DNA of 64,000 nt, taken from Beta vulgaris subsp. vulgaris (lineage: Eukaryota; Streptophyta; Magnoliopsida; Caryophyllales; Amaranthaceae). The position numbers and the translations under genes are program-made. Location of the stretch: assembly GCF_026745355.1 (NCBI RefSeq), contig NC_079206.1, positions 32,179,456 to 32,243,455 on the forward strand, given 5' to 3'. This document shows, in pieces, positions 1-11,661 of the stretch. The notes beneath the pieces were generated by a model that worked only from the letters and a program-made list of their open reading frames with translations, did no database searches and was not told the DNA's origin. Position 1 is the first letter of the stretch, and each line of letters starts with the position of its first letter.

Positions 1-95
1 AAAGAAAAGAAAGAAATTTAGCCTAAACTAGCCTAAAAGCTATCATAAAAATGATTCAAAACAAATCAAAAGTCAAGTATATAAACCAATTATTA
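1..95 (-). repeat. Athila 3' LTR, first ~95 bp only
   Basis: Positions 1-90 align with 8484-8575 at the outer end of the 5' LTR, with a handful of substitutions. The shared block is followed here by the minus-strand polypurine-like stretch rather than by Tekay sequence, so this is the inner start of the 3' LTR. The rest lies left of the window. The exact end is uncertain by a few bases. Confidence 0.7.
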
Positions 96-1981
96 AACTC
101 CACCAAGCTAGATCGTTGCTTGTCCTCAAGCAAAATATATAGATTAATACACAAGTAGGAGAATGAAAAGTTATTTGAAAACAAAATGAATAAGGAAGAC
201 GAATGAAAAAGGAAATTAAAAAGGAAGGATAAAGAATTTACACTAACTCATTTTTAGTGGAAATCACGATTGCATTTAGCACATGCAACAAAGCTCTTTA
301 AAACCCCTATATCGCTCTAGAGGGCGAATTCGTGAGGGTTTCCAAAGAGTTTTATTTCAAACCCACAACTCTAGTTAAGCACAAACATAAATAATAAGCC
401 AAAGTCATCTCTTCATCCATGGTTCACAAAGCAATGGACGATCTAAGCAAACTTTCAAAGCATAACCATCATATGTATCCATGACCTGGGAAAATAGGGA
501 ATAGACTAATCTAAGGTGCAAAATTGACACTATCAAAAGCTTAAAATATCAATTAGAGTCTACTAAGGTATTCAAGAGTCACAATTCGTTCTCAAATGGA
601 TAAAGAAGGTCACAAGATCAGTTCTAACAACCTACGGTGCACATGAACTTCCCAAAACATGGCTTTTGCTAAGAGAAAACCATGATTGTAGGATTATAAC
701 AATTGAGCTACGAGTCTAGAGTCTCAACGAATTAAGCCATAATGACATTAATCGTTACTAGGGAAACTCTACTTATTCAATTTTCAAGCTTCCACTCAAC
801 CATTTCGACAACCCACAATCTCAAGGATATGTGGATATTACCACTTATTGATTCTTTTCGATTTTTTTTTCCGTTTTCATGGATTTTAATCGGCTTATTA
901 TGCCTTGTGGGCTCATTGGCTCCACTTATTAGACTCAAGACACAAAGACACATTTTTATTCACAATCGATTCAACTCTTTGCATAGCTTATTCGAAGGTA
1001 AAACTTGTGCACCAAAGAAGATTTCAAGATTCAACTAGGGTCACTACAACTTCCGTAAGAGAAATACTTCGACTCTTTTCAACACAAAGTCTGACAACAT
1101 TCAGAACTATAGAATGATTTTTCAAGTAGAAAATTAAGCAACAAAGATTAATTGATCCCTGGTCACCCCAAATGACACATACAAGCATCTAACAGAAACA
1201 CCTATTGTCATTTACCCAAATAACCAAAATAAATGAATCCACATATATTGGCATCAAGAATCTTCCCTTGCATACAAAGTGCTTTGTACTTTTTTTATTC
1301 CTTAATTTTTTTGGATTTTGCCAAACATCTTTTTTCATTTTTTTGTTTATAAAGAGAAACTCAAAACTTGAAAGAAACAGAAAGGAAAATAGTTTAGATT
1401 TTTAAATTTTGTGAAAATGAGAAAAGTAAAGAAATAAAGTATACACACATCCCCAAGCTAGCGAAAAGCTATTCCCTCAAGCTAGAATAAAGCATTGTCC
1501 TCAATACTTGAAGAAGAAGATCAAAGGGAGGGAGGGGGAGAAACATTGAACCAACAAGCATATGCTCTACAAAATCATGAACATTGAAAAAAGAGATAAG
1601 GAAATAAGCTACCGAATAATAGATGGTGTAAGTACCCGCAAATGACTCAATTTCTCCATTTACAATCAACTTTCTTCAAAACCATGATTTATTTTCACTT
1701 GCTAGTGAGAATGAGTCTTGTTCCAATTATGTACCTAAATGAAAAAAACAAGGGTGTAAAGGGAAATTAAGTAAATTAAAAGAAATAAAATGAAAGAAAT
1801 AAATCATGGTTTACTTCCCGAGAAAGGTTTGTTTAAGGTCCTAAGCTCGACCATGTCCTAGGTCATCATGGAGGGCGGATAGAGTAATCCACAAAGTTGC
1901 TGGGGGAAAATCTTTGAAGTATCAAGCCATGAGTTTCATTAGTCGATCTTTTGTCATTTCATAGTTTGCATTAAATCACGC
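96..1981 (-). other. Athila 3' non-coding internal region
   Basis: This stretch separates the truncated protease region from the 3' LTR. The short open frames in it are broken and match no retroelement domain I recognise. It continues at 3522-3608 once the solo LTR is removed. Such long AT-rich non-coding tails before the 3' LTR are usual in Athila elements. I see no host gene in it. Confidence 0.55.
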
Positions 1982-3521
1982 TGTTGACCCTTGAGTTTTG
2001 AAGATGACCTAACCACAAAAGACATAGTATATTTTATTTATGTTGTTGCAAGGTAATTCATGCTCGAGCTAAGATAACACTTGATTGAAGATTAAAACGG
2101 AGAATAAATCAAGATTGAAGTAAAGATGTTCGAGAGATGAAGAATCAAGCATGGAATGAAGATTAGAATACATTAGGGTGTATTTATTATCTTCATGTTA
2201 AGGTTGAAGCTTAATTAAGTTCGTGGTGAATTCTCAAAGGAACTTGGTTCCGTTCCCATGAAAGGAACAGACCTGGCACTATAGGAACAAGGTTAGGGAA
2301 CAAGACTTAAAACTGATTTAGGAACTCCTAAGAGACTCTAATGTTGTACGCCTAACTCAAATATGCGCCCAATATAGTTGTTAGAGTTTTTAGGGTTGTT
2401 TTAACCAAAGATCCACTATTTTAGGAATTTAGTTTAACTTTGTTAGGAAAAGATTTTAAAAAGATTTTCTGATTTTAATTTAACCGATTTTCAAATCTTA
2501 TCTTTTTATCTTTTATCTTTTATATTTTATTTAAAAGATTTTGTTTTAAAAAATAATATCTTTCCGGTTTTTAAATGTTTCGGTTTTTAAAATATAAAAT
2601 TGTTTTTCCGTTTTTATTAAAGATATTTTGAAAAAGATATTTTTCCTAAAAACTAGCTAAAGTATTTAACTTATTTATTTCCTAAAATTGGATTGCACGC
2701 CTAAAGCTACTACTACACGATTTATGTAGTTAGTGGATTTAGTGGCTTAGTTAATTATCCTCCAAGTATTTAATTAAATTAAATGAGTTTAATTATTCTT
2801 CAAGTTTTGTAAAACCACGTAATGTGTTACTGCTTCTCTTATGAAGTGTACTAGTGGATTAGTGGATTATTTACTTGACATGGAATATTTAATTTATTTA
2901 ATTAAATTAATTAACATCATGGAGATCATGGGATAATGGTCTAACTTAGTGGTGATAATGTCTTGTCTTAATGTCTATAAATAGGCGCCTAATTCATTTA
3001 AACAAAATGTGTGTGACTTAGCTAATTTGTCTTAAGTTATCTAAAAGAGTCAATGCCTTTTCCTTAAGAGAATTCATACTTACATTAATCGAGTTTATTA
3101 CTCTTCCATTATTTTACAAAGTGTATTTTTGAGAAAAGGGTTTGAGTGAACTCTTATAAGTGTGAGAAGCTTTGAGTGAAGCAAGAGAAAGATAAAGAGA
3201 AAGGAACTTCGAGTGAAGTTTGAGAGGAACGTCAGTTGTGGGAACTGTCGTTGGGAACTTGAGTTGAGTGACTTAAGTTGAGAACGAGAGAAAAGTAATA
3301 GGTTGTAATCAGAGTTGTTTTGGCCTATTATAGTGGAAAGTTGTTTAAAATCCCTTGTGGTCGAGGTTGTTTCTTCCTACTAGGCCTAGGAAGTTTTTCC
3401 TCGCTAAATCTCTCGTTTCCCATTGTTTGTTCCCAAGTTTACTTTTAATTCCGCAAAAAGTATAGCTTATTCTCTCATTATAATTAACCCCCCCCTCTTA
3501 TAGTGCTCATATTATACAACA
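1982..3521 (+). mobile_element. Solo LTR, probably Ty1/copia, with 5-bp target duplication
   Basis: A 1,540-bp block begins TGTTGACC and ends TACAACA, giving TGTTG/CAACA inverted ends. It is flanked by perfect CACGC repeats at 1977-1981 and 3522-3526. A TATA box (CTATAAATA, 2975-2983) lies about two thirds of the way in, so its transcription sense is plus. Downstream come a run of pyrimidines and a C8 tract. There is no coding sequence, no primer site and no second LTR. The simplest reading is a solo LTR left by LTR-LTR recombination after insertion into the Athila element. The copia assignment rests on the look of the R-U5 region and is less sure than the boundaries. Confidence 0.75.
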
Positions 3522-3608
3522 CACGCAAAGGGTCATGCCATCCATCATAAACCCAATCATGCTTATCTAAGTCTTGAGGATCGATCACCACTTCATGACT
3601 ACATGCAT

Positions 3609-4673
3609 CTAGGTGGTCCACTTAGTCATGAGTGGAGTCCTATTGGTTTTCTTGGATGCAAACTCCATTTTCTCTTTACAAGTGGGAGGAAGCTTAGTAC
3701 TCTCCTTCTCCAACGGGACTTCGAATACCTTAAAATTTGCTTCTTTCAGATGATAGATGGAAACCTTGTTGACAACTTTCTTAAGGTTGCAAACTTCGCC
3801 TCCCCTTTCTTGTTTGTTCCTTGATAACACAATGTCAAAGGGGTCCCTTACTTCATTCAAAGCCTTAAGACTTGATAGATCTTTCTCAAGAGTGTCCATC
3901 TGATGCACTTCTTCCATGACGAGGGCTTCCATGCTTTTGTTGAATGTAGATTCCATTTTTTCATCTTCGACCCTCAAGGTCATGATATCTCTTTTCATAT
4001 CTACAAACACCTCGGTCATTTTCAAAGATTGTCTTCCTAAGATGAGACACATTTGAGAGTTCTCTTTCATCTCCATCACAAGGGATAAAGACTATCACTA
4101 CTTGCAAAAGTACACGTTCCAATTCTCCAACGAGGACCTTCACCAAACGATCCGCCAATTATATTACTCTTCTAGTAGGTTTAAGCTCAAAGTTGAGCTT
4201 TCTTGCAATTAAAAGCGGCATGAGGCTAAAACTCACCCCAGGTCGGCCAATGATCTTTTTGACTCTAAATCTCCAATTCTCACGGGTATAGAGAAAGAAC
4301 CCGGATCTTCTAGTTTCTTCGGAAGCTTGTTTTGGAGAATCGCACTAACTTCGGCGGTGAGAGCAATAATAGAACTTTCCTCAAACTTAGAATTATTATT
4401 GGAGAGAAATTCTTTGAGAAATTTAGCATAGGTAGGAATTTGAGCCATAACTTGGAGAAATGGAATGTGCACTCGTAGACCCTCCATTAGTTCAAGGAAT
4501 TTGACAAACTTGTCATTGAGTTGCCTCTTCATTAACCGTTGAGGATATGGAACCGGAGGAGCATAATTCTTTATTGGAAGAGACTCTTTGCTTGATTTTT
4601 TAGTTTCAACCACTACAGCAGTTCCATCCTCTTGAATATCTTCCATTATGACTTCTTCAACCTCTTTAACCAC
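3609..4673 (-). pseudogene. Athila gag-pol fragment: gag C-terminus and aspartic protease
   Basis: Two minus-strand frames are joined by frameshifts. The first (4673-4233) has the Athila signature of a PPVPYPQRL-type start, then IPFLQVMAQIPTYAKFLKE, then AILQNKLPKKLEDPGSFSIP, ending in DLG, which opens the protease. The second (4079-3609) has the distal protease motif LILGRQSLKMTEVFVDMKR, corresponding to the family's ILGRPFL...A.ID motif, then linker. The middle, with the catalytic Asp loop, lies in the broken stretch 4080-4232. After the linker the frame stops and no reverse transcriptase follows, so pol was deleted just downstream. The lesions make this a pseudogene. Confidence 0.75.
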
Positions 4674-4799
4674 TCCACTATATCAACATTTTCACTCTCC
4701 ATGGAAGGACTAACATCATCAAGTTCGGGAAGATTAGGACCCTCATAGTGAGCCCCGGATTTCAAAGTGATGGTTTTAACTTGGTCTCGAATGATTGGT

Positions 4800-6796
4800 T
4801 GGCTAGGAAGTTAGGTAGAAGAATTTGAGGAGTTGTTGTTTACTTGTTGCGCCACTTGGACAAGTTTTGTCTCAATTATCTTATTGTGAGCATTCAATTG
4901 TTGGAGGGAAGTGGATATCTCTCTAAACTTCCTATCATTATTGGCATTGATTTTTGTTTGTTGGGCTAGGAAGAATTGGAGAGTAGATTCTAGGGCAGAT
5001 TGTTTTGGTTGATTTTGTTCAAAGGGAGATTTAGGGGATGGTTGTGTAAATGCTTATTGGGGGTTACGGAATCCGGGTGGCCTATTTGAGGCTTGGTAAG
5101 GTTAGGGTGGTTGAGGGTTCTTCCTAGAGGTGTTCATAGGTGACTAACCGTCCCGAAACAACATTGCGGTCGGTAACCGTAAGTTACGGTTCGCTCTTTT
5201 TTAGAACCGCAACCGTTTAGACCAGTTATCCATTAAGTGGTTAATTGTCATTTAATTTATACTATTATGTTTTACTTAATGTACTATATATTTTCAATTT
5301 TTTTGCGCATATATTTTAATATTATATATACTCTAATATAAAATATATTATAAAGTGGATAATAAGTACATTGAAAAATATACATATAATAATTTATTTA
5401 TTTCCTAATTATAGTATTTATATTAGTACTAGAGTTTCCAATTAATTACATACTTTCTCTAATGTAATTGTTTGAAAATGTTTCACAAAATCAAATAAAG
5501 AAAATAATATTTGGGTATTTCGGTTAACCGTTCACTCAAAAATTGCAACTGTAACCGTACCGTTTAACCGTTAATTTTATCGGTTCGGTAACCGTACTGT
5601 TGAAACTTTTTTTATCGTTACAGTAACCACCCATTTAGACCGGTTTTTCGGTATTTCGGTACGATTTTTCAGTTTCGAACACCCTTAGTTCTTCCATCCA
5701 CCACTTGCATTATTATTATTCCATCTTACATGGTTGTTGAAGTTAGGATTTCCCTCACCTCTAGAATTCACCCATGCAACATTGTCCATAGAGCCTCCAC
5801 AATAAGAACTAGCATGGTCCGGTCCACCATAAATTTTACAAGAAAAATCTTTGGCTAGGAGATGTCAAGCTTACTTTTTCCAATTTCGTTGCAAGAGTAT
5901 AAAGTTTTGCATTAATGTGGTCAATGACATCAAGATCATACTTTCCCTTGCTTGCATTTTTCTTGCTTGCAGTTCTAGTAGAATTCCCCCAAGAGTAGTG
6001 TCTTACTAGCTCTTCAATTGTAGGTTCAATATTGTCAACTAGAAGCTTTGTTAGTTGTCCTCTCGTACCTGAATCAAGGCTTGCACGAGTCATAGGAAGG
6101 AGACCATCATAGAAGTTTTGCATAAGCATCACTTTACTATAACCATGGTGAGGACAAGAACTTCGAAGGTCCTTAAACCTATCCCAAGATCCATAAAATG
6201 TCTCATCCTCCTCTTGAAAGAAATTAGCTATCTTCCTCCTAGCTTCGGAGGTTTTCTCTTGAGAATAGAATTCATCCACAAAAGTTCCGGTCACTTGTGT
6301 ACCCAAGTTGTCAAACAGTCTTCCGGAATTGATTGCAACCAATTCTTAGCCTTGCTAACAAGGGAGAACTAAAGTAGGTTGAGTCTCACAAACACTTTAC
6401 TCACATTGATTTGCTTCACTGTGGCACATTGATCCGAAAAATTAGTCAAATGCTCAAGAGGGAACTCATGAGTCATACCCCCCCCCCACATGGCTCTTGT
6501 TTTATCATGCGGATCAAATGTGGAGAAAATTCGAAGTTAGCGGTAGTAGTTGGGTGGCGAATACCACTTTTAAGTTAAAATGGCTCCTGATGCCCAAAAT
6601 CATGTAATGCTATAGGAGCCTCATCCCCCATAGTGCTAGAAGTAGTGGATATAGACGACTCTTGTTTAGGACCCGATTGTTCAATGATTGATGGTTGAGG
6701 CGTGGGTTCCCTAAAGCTTCTCCTTAATTGCCTCAATGTATTTTCAAGGTTATGGTCAATGGGGATGGTTGGATCACCCCTCAATCGTCTTGACAT
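4800..6796 (-). pseudogene. Athila gag polyprotein (decayed, interrupted by a hAT MITE)
   Basis: This is the gag coat-protein region. The likely start is the Met at 6796 (MSRRLRGDPTIPIDHNLEN). The frame is lost near 6575 and picked up in the gag core at 6342-5836, which has the hallmark FFQEEDETFYGSWDRFKDL, then CPHHG and FYDGL. A zinc-knuckle-like CKIYGGPDHASSYC follows around 5770-5830; its second Cys is replaced by Tyr. It is followed by the Asn-rich HVRWNNNN stretch. The hAT MITE (5125-5687) sits just after this. Beyond it (about 4800-5100) lies a recognisable gag tail with NNDRKFREI. Several stops and frameshifts exclude function. Confidence 0.78.
5125..5687. mobile_element. hAT-type MITE with 8-bp target duplication
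   Basis: A 563-bp element starts TAGAGGTGTTC and ends GAACACCCTTA. The ends are imperfect inverted repeats (9 of 11 match) of the TAGGGGTGTTC type seen in plant hAT elements. It is flanked by identical 8-bp GTTCTTCC copies at 5117-5124 and 5688-5695. Inner arms are rich in CGGTAACCGT / CGGTTAACCG palindromic words, and the core is AT-rich. There is no coding capacity. It lies inside the Athila gag. Confidence 0.88.
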
Positions 6797-6920
6797 GTAA
6801 CCAACAAAGCTAAAGAGAATATTAGTAAAAACAACCAAGAGGTAAACACACCACGAGAAGGAAAAAGAAAAAGCCAATTTAGTCTCAAAACTAACAAATT
6901 AGCCAATGTTAACCGCTACT

Positions 6921-6940
6921 TCCCCAACAACGACACCAAA
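6921..6940 (-). promoter_or_regulatory. Athila primer-binding site (tRNA-Asp type, degenerate)
   Basis: The minus strand reads TTTGGTGTCGTTGTTGGGGA, immediately inside the 5' LTR. It matches the plant tRNA-Asp 3' complement used by Athila elements (TGGCGCCGTTGCCGGGGA) with a few transitions, as expected from decay. Confidence 0.75.
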
Positions 6941-6943
6941 ATT

Positions 6944-8575
6944 TGACGAGTCGCTGTATACTCGCCAAACATAACCTAAATTACCCAAGATAGTGTAAGT
7001 ATAGCGTCGAATCTACAAGGAAGTAGGGTTAATCAAGGGTTAATTAGCCAATCACAACGAGCTAAATCGATTTTTGGGGGTTTTATGAAGGTTTAACAAT
7101 GATTCTAATGTCCAAATAAACTAGGAAATCAACAAAGTAAGTAAAGGAGATAAAATAAGGGTAAAAAAACTATAGGATTAGGGGATTCACCAACATTATT
7201 CAATCCAAGAATCCAATTATGAAAACCAAGGGGAAACAAATGGGGGATCACAAGGGAAAAAATTACGCACATGGGAACTCTAATTACTCTCTCGAGCTAA
7301 TTAGAGGAGCTTGATTAGTCACTCATGACCTATTCTCATGGCATGAGTAACCAATCTAGACGAATCAAGCACAAAATAATTGATCAAGCTTACCTAAACT
7401 AGAAAATGCCTATTTTCATGGAGATCATAGTCTAGTGACCAAACATAGTTTATTCCTAGCTTCATCTCTCAATCCTTCACTAGGAATTCCAAATATGCAA
7501 GTTAAGTGGTGATCAAGCACCCAACAAACCAAATCAAGCAAGTTTGATCAACAAGTTCAACCCCGAATGTAAACCCCCCAACTTAGATTTAAGATCCAAA
7601 GAGTAAATGAAGGTTACATCCCTTCCCCTAGTAATAAACTACTCATACGTTATCAATATAAAGCAAAATAAAGCTTGAAATAACTTCATCACCATAACCA
7701 TGGAGTCAAGAGAGAAGGGGGAAATCAACAACTAATAAACAAGATTAAGGAAAGGAAAGGAGAAATAAATAAGAAATGACCAACTTTTAAGCTTGCATAA
7801 ATGGTGAAATTGGAGTTCAATAGCTTCAAACCTCAACTTTCACTCTCCTAGGATTGTAAAGTTTTAATGCTAAAATAAGATTTAATCTCTCTCTAATCTC
7901 AAAATAAAATTGCTTAATCTAAAATAAGGAGTTTCTCTTATATAGTCCTAAAAATAAAACAGAGTTAATTACATAAAATCCCTCGTACAAAAGCATCAAA
8001 GTCGAAAACGCATTTTCTTAAAATAACCCGTTCCGGGCGCTCTGGTTGAGGTTGATCTGGGCGGGTCGGATCATCAGGACTAAAATTGCAGTTTTCCGCA
8101 GGCTGACCCGAGCTCTCGGGTCATTTTTTTCAATTTCGCCAGTTCATTTTCAAACGGCCATATCTCACTTGTTTTTCATCAAAATTGAGCTTATGACCAC
8201 CTGTTGGAAAGATATTGAGCTAATATTTCATGTAAAACTTAAATAGATCAAAAAGATTTTGTGTGATTAAAGTTACGATCATTTGAAGTTGACCCTTGTG
8301 CACAAATCCTTCCAAAACAAACTTCTTGTATTTGGCCCATGAAATCGATTATGCTTCCTTGAGCTTTCTCTTCGATCTTAATATCTGGGGTTGTGCAAGT
8401 GTTTATAAATTATGCTCGTAAGTCCTGAGACGAAACAAAGCGTCCAAAAAAAGAGCACAAAGAAGGGAAAATGCACAAAAAGAAAGAAAAGAAATAAATT
8501 TAGCCTAAACTAGCCTAAAAGATATCATAAAAACTATTCAAATTAAATTAAAAGTCAAGTATATAAATTAATTAC
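6944..8575 (-). repeat. Athila 5' LTR
   Basis: The LTR runs from the outer end at 8575 (minus-strand TAATTAATTT, TG start lost) to CA at 6944-6945, next to the primer site. Its length of 1,632 bp is within the range for Athila. It is non-coding. The outer 90 bp match window positions 1-90. The Tekay-1 integrase is cut cleanly at 8576. Confidence 0.75.
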
Positions 8576-8582
8576 CAGGTAC

Positions 8583-9060
8583 ACCATGAAATCTTACTAC
8601 CTCCTTGAAATCAATATCTTTTAATTGTTGCATTCACCATGTGTCCTTCATTGCCATAAATCTCGATGTGTTTATCAAACGATCTACTTTAACCCAAATG
8701 GCATTCTTTACTGACTTAGTGTTGGGCAATCCCATAACAGAGTCCATAGAGATCGATTCCCATTTTCATCCTGGAACCGTTGAAGGTTGTAGCTTTCCAC
8801 CAGGTTGCATGTGCTGAATCTTCACATTTTGCCAAGTTAAGCATTTGGCTACAAATTCAGCCACTTCTCGCTTCATTCTAGGTCACCAAAATTGTTGTTT
8901 GAGATGTTTATAAAGTTTGTCTCCTCTTGGGTGAATGGAGTTATGGGAATTATCAGCCACTTTCAAGATCTTGTCCTTTAGGGTTTCATCATTAGGTACA
9001 CGCCATCTCCACTTTTACTTTGATATTCCTTTAGCATCAACCTCAAATTCAGGTGCTTGA
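8583..9060 (-). pseudogene. Tekay-1 integrase N-terminal half
   Basis: Reading down the minus strand, the H2C2 zinc-finger region appears as HPRGDKLYKHLKQQFW and MKREVAEFVAKCLTWQ (the last finger Cys is Trp). It is followed by the start of the catalytic core, ISMDSVMGLPNTKS and IWVKVDRLI. At least three stop codons interrupt it. The frame runs into the Athila LTR boundary at 8576, before the second catalytic Asp. In the parent element this enzyme would insert cDNA into chromatin. Confidence 0.75.
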
Positions 9061-9070
9061 CCATCCTTTT

Positions 9071-10293
9071 TCATTTTCCTTGAATTTCTTCGAAGAGATT
9101 AGGCTTAACAGTGATTGCATTTAATCTAGCTTCTACATAACCATGTTCAACAACTTCTAAGTTCAAAATTTGAAAGTCCTTGCATAAATCGTCGGCTAAG
9201 ATCCATACACTCAATGTATGAAACCTCAACCTGCTTAAAGCATCCACGACTTTGTTTGCTTTGCCTTCATGGTATACAATGTTAAGATCATAGTCATTGA
9301 TGACTTTAAGCCAACGCCTTTGTCTCTTATTCAACTCCTTTTGAGTGTATAGATATTTTAAACTCTGATGGTATGTGTACATTGTGCACTTGACTCCATA
9401 CAAATAATGTCTTCATATTCTGAGTGCAAACATAATTGCTCCTAGCTCCAATCATGAGTAGGGTAATTTTTTTCATAAGGTTTCAGTTGCCTTGATGCAT
9501 ATGCTATGACTTTTCCATGTTGCATTAGCACACACCCTAACCCATGCTTTGAGGCGTCATTGTACACCTCGAAGCCTTATGTTCCAAAAGGTAAGGTTAA
9601 CATCGGTGCTATTGTAAGTCGTTTCTTCAGTTCTTGGAATGTTGACTCACATTGGTCGTCCTAATGAAATTTAGTGGCCTTCTTCATCAGGTTAGTGAGA
9701 GGTTGAGCAATCTTAGAGAAATCTCGAGAAAGGGTCAACAACAACTTTGTCCGTTGAAATCACATGGCCCAAAAATGTGACTTTAACTAACCAAAATTCA
9801 CACTTGGAGAATTTGGCATACATTTTCTCATGGCAAAGTCTCTCCTAAATTTTCCTCAAATGGGCCTCATGCTCCTCCTTATCTCTTGAGAATACCATAA
9901 TGTCATCGATGAATATGACCACGCACGTATCCAAGTACTGCTTGAAGGTCCTATTCATGAGGTCTATGAATGCAGCAGGCACATTAGTGAGTCCAAATGG
10001 CATAACTGAAAACTCATAATGGCCATACCTTGTTCAGAAAGCTCTTTTTGGTATATCTTCATCCGCGATTCTCAACTGATGATATCTAGACCACAAGTTG
10101 ATTTGAAGAATACTACAACACCCTTTAACTGATCGAATAAATCCTCGATTCTAGTAAGTGGGTATCTATTCTTGACAATGATGTTGTTCAACTCTCTATA
10201 GTCTATGCATAGTCTTAGAGACCCATCCTTCTTCCTAAAGAATAACACTGATGCTCCCCAGGGTGAGACACTTGGTATTATATATCCTTTCAC
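9071..10293 (-). pseudogene. Tekay-1 reverse transcriptase and RNase H
   Basis: The RT palm starts at 10293 with [20 protein letters not shown] and IDYRELN. The catalytic FIDDIMVFS box is intact near 9900, but frames on both sides are broken. The RNase H end (9403-9071) has [20 protein letters not shown] and VVDALSRL, the usual ADALSR motif with A to V. Stops and shifts make it non-functional. The order PR-RT-RH-IN is that of Ty3/gypsy. Confidence 0.8.
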
Positions 10294-10324
10294 CAGGGTT
10301 CCTCTAATTGCACTTTTAGTTCTC

Positions 10325-10957
10325 TTATTTCTTTTGGGCCATTAGATATGATGCTCCAGAAATAGGGCATGTGCCAGGAATTATATCGATCTTGAAATAA
10401 ACTTTTCTCTCTGGTGACATTCCCGGAATCTCTTCTGGAAATACATCCAGGAATTCGCAAATAACAGGAATTTTGGGTATCTCTTCGTCCTCTTTACTTA
10501 TATCTATCATGTGACATAGGTAGACTAGGTAGCCTTTCCTAATGTAGGTTTGAAGTTTCAAAGTTAAGATAATCTTGATTCCCGGTGTAAAGACAACCCC
10601 TTGGTAAGATATCCTATTCCCTTTTGGTCCTTTAAGACACACTTTTTGCTTACGACACTCAATCTTGGCCTTATATCTACCCAACCAGTCCATTCCTAAG
10701 ATACCGTCAAAGTCTTTCAATGAAAATAAGATTAGGTTGGCGGGTAGATTAGTTCTGGCTATGTTAATAGGAATATCTTGAAAAAGGGTATTATATGGGA
10801 ATGTAGTTCTGGTGGACATGACAATATTAGCTAGACACGATGATGAAGGTTCTAAGGAAATTTTTTCCACAAACGAATTACAAATAAAAGAATGAGATGC
10901 CACAGAGTCAAAGAGTAAGAAAGCAGAGTTAGAATTTACGAGAAAAGTACTTGTCAC
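10325..10957 (-). pseudogene. Tekay-1 aspartic protease and RT linker
   Basis: An open frame of 210 residues has the retropepsin flap and hydrophobic core: LLFDSVASHSFICNSFVEK, then FDGILGMDWLGRYKAKIEC. The family's active-site D-S/T-G is here D-S-V, so the catalytic Gly is lost. Downstream comes the linker with PVICEFLDVFPEEIPG, which normally precedes the RT. The frame is otherwise intact over this stretch. Confidence 0.82.
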
Positions 10958-10989
10958 GACATTATTGTTAGTGTCTGCTTCAGTTCTGC

Positions 10990-11661
10990 TTATGACGTGA
11001 ATTCTGACAAAAGTTAGATGTGCACCATTTCTATTGGTCTGGTTGTTAGTCGCGGTAGCATTTGGAGTGGCTTGGTTACCATTGTTGCTTGGACCTTGAG
11101 GATTGGCAGGGCGATTATTAATCTAGTATTGGTTTCGATTGCTATTTCCATTGTTGTTGTTTCCCCTATTTTGTCCACTTTGGTCATTTTGCCTATTGGA
11201 CACTAATTGGTCGTGTGTCATGGTTCTCCACATTGAAAACACTTAATCTTTCACCCTGACATGTGAAACCTGGATGACTTTTATTGCACTTCTTACAAAC
11301 AAACACCTTCTTATTATTGTCTCCATGTCTCCTTTAATTTGACCTTGATGGTTGTTATGATAACTATTGTTATTGGTATAACGATCTCCTTGATGGTTAC
11401 CCCCGCCATTATTTCTTTCATAGCGAGCCTTTTTCTCATAACCTTGAGATAGGGAGTTCCCACTTTGGTCTTTCCGTTTGATTCTTTCTAATAATTCTTA
11501 TTCTCGTTTCAAAATTCTCTCCGTATTGCAACCTTTACCGCAAGCCTCTATAAAATTGGTTGAGGTACTACCGCCTAGTCTCTTTTGGATTCTAAAGCTA
11601 AGTCCATCCTCAAATTTATGGGCTTTTGTGGCATCATCTGGAATCATAATGGGGCAAAAAC
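10990..11661 (-). pseudogene. Tekay-1 gag C-terminal part with zinc knuckle
   Basis: The minus strand carries CKKCNKSHPGFTCQGE around 11240-11310, the first half of the paired knuckle of Tekay gag. The second half is degenerate. Asn/Gly/Gln-rich stretches follow. Upstream (11560-11661) is the gag tail DATKAHKFEDGL. The frame is cut at 11661 by the CACTA element and resumes at 16907 with QNFLEYAK. Confidence 0.72.

Larger units (their letters stand above)
1..8575 (-). mobile_element. Athila-like Ty3/gypsy retrotransposon, pol-deleted, 3' LTR cut by window edge
   Basis: The element reads on the minus strand: 5' LTR 6944-8575, tRNA-Asp-type primer site, gag, protease, then directly the 3' non-coding part and the start of the 3' LTR (about 1-95). 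Positions 1-90 match 8484-8575, which marks the two LTR starts. Next to the left LTR, minus-strand bases around 95-140 carry the TTGAGGACAAGCAA and AAGCTTGG-type stretch usual before the polypurine tract in Athila/Tat elements. No reverse transcriptase, RNase H or integrase can be found between the protease (3609) and the 3' LTR, so this copy could only move with help from a relative. It is inserted in the integrase of Tekay-1, and its right flank is CCAGG (8576-8580). It carries two later insertions (1982-3521 and 5125-5687). Confidence 0.8.

Noticed and set aside
742..1405. Short plus-strand ORFs in the Athila tail
   Set aside because: No domain, wrong strand for the element, and composition typical of AT-rich non-coding DNA.
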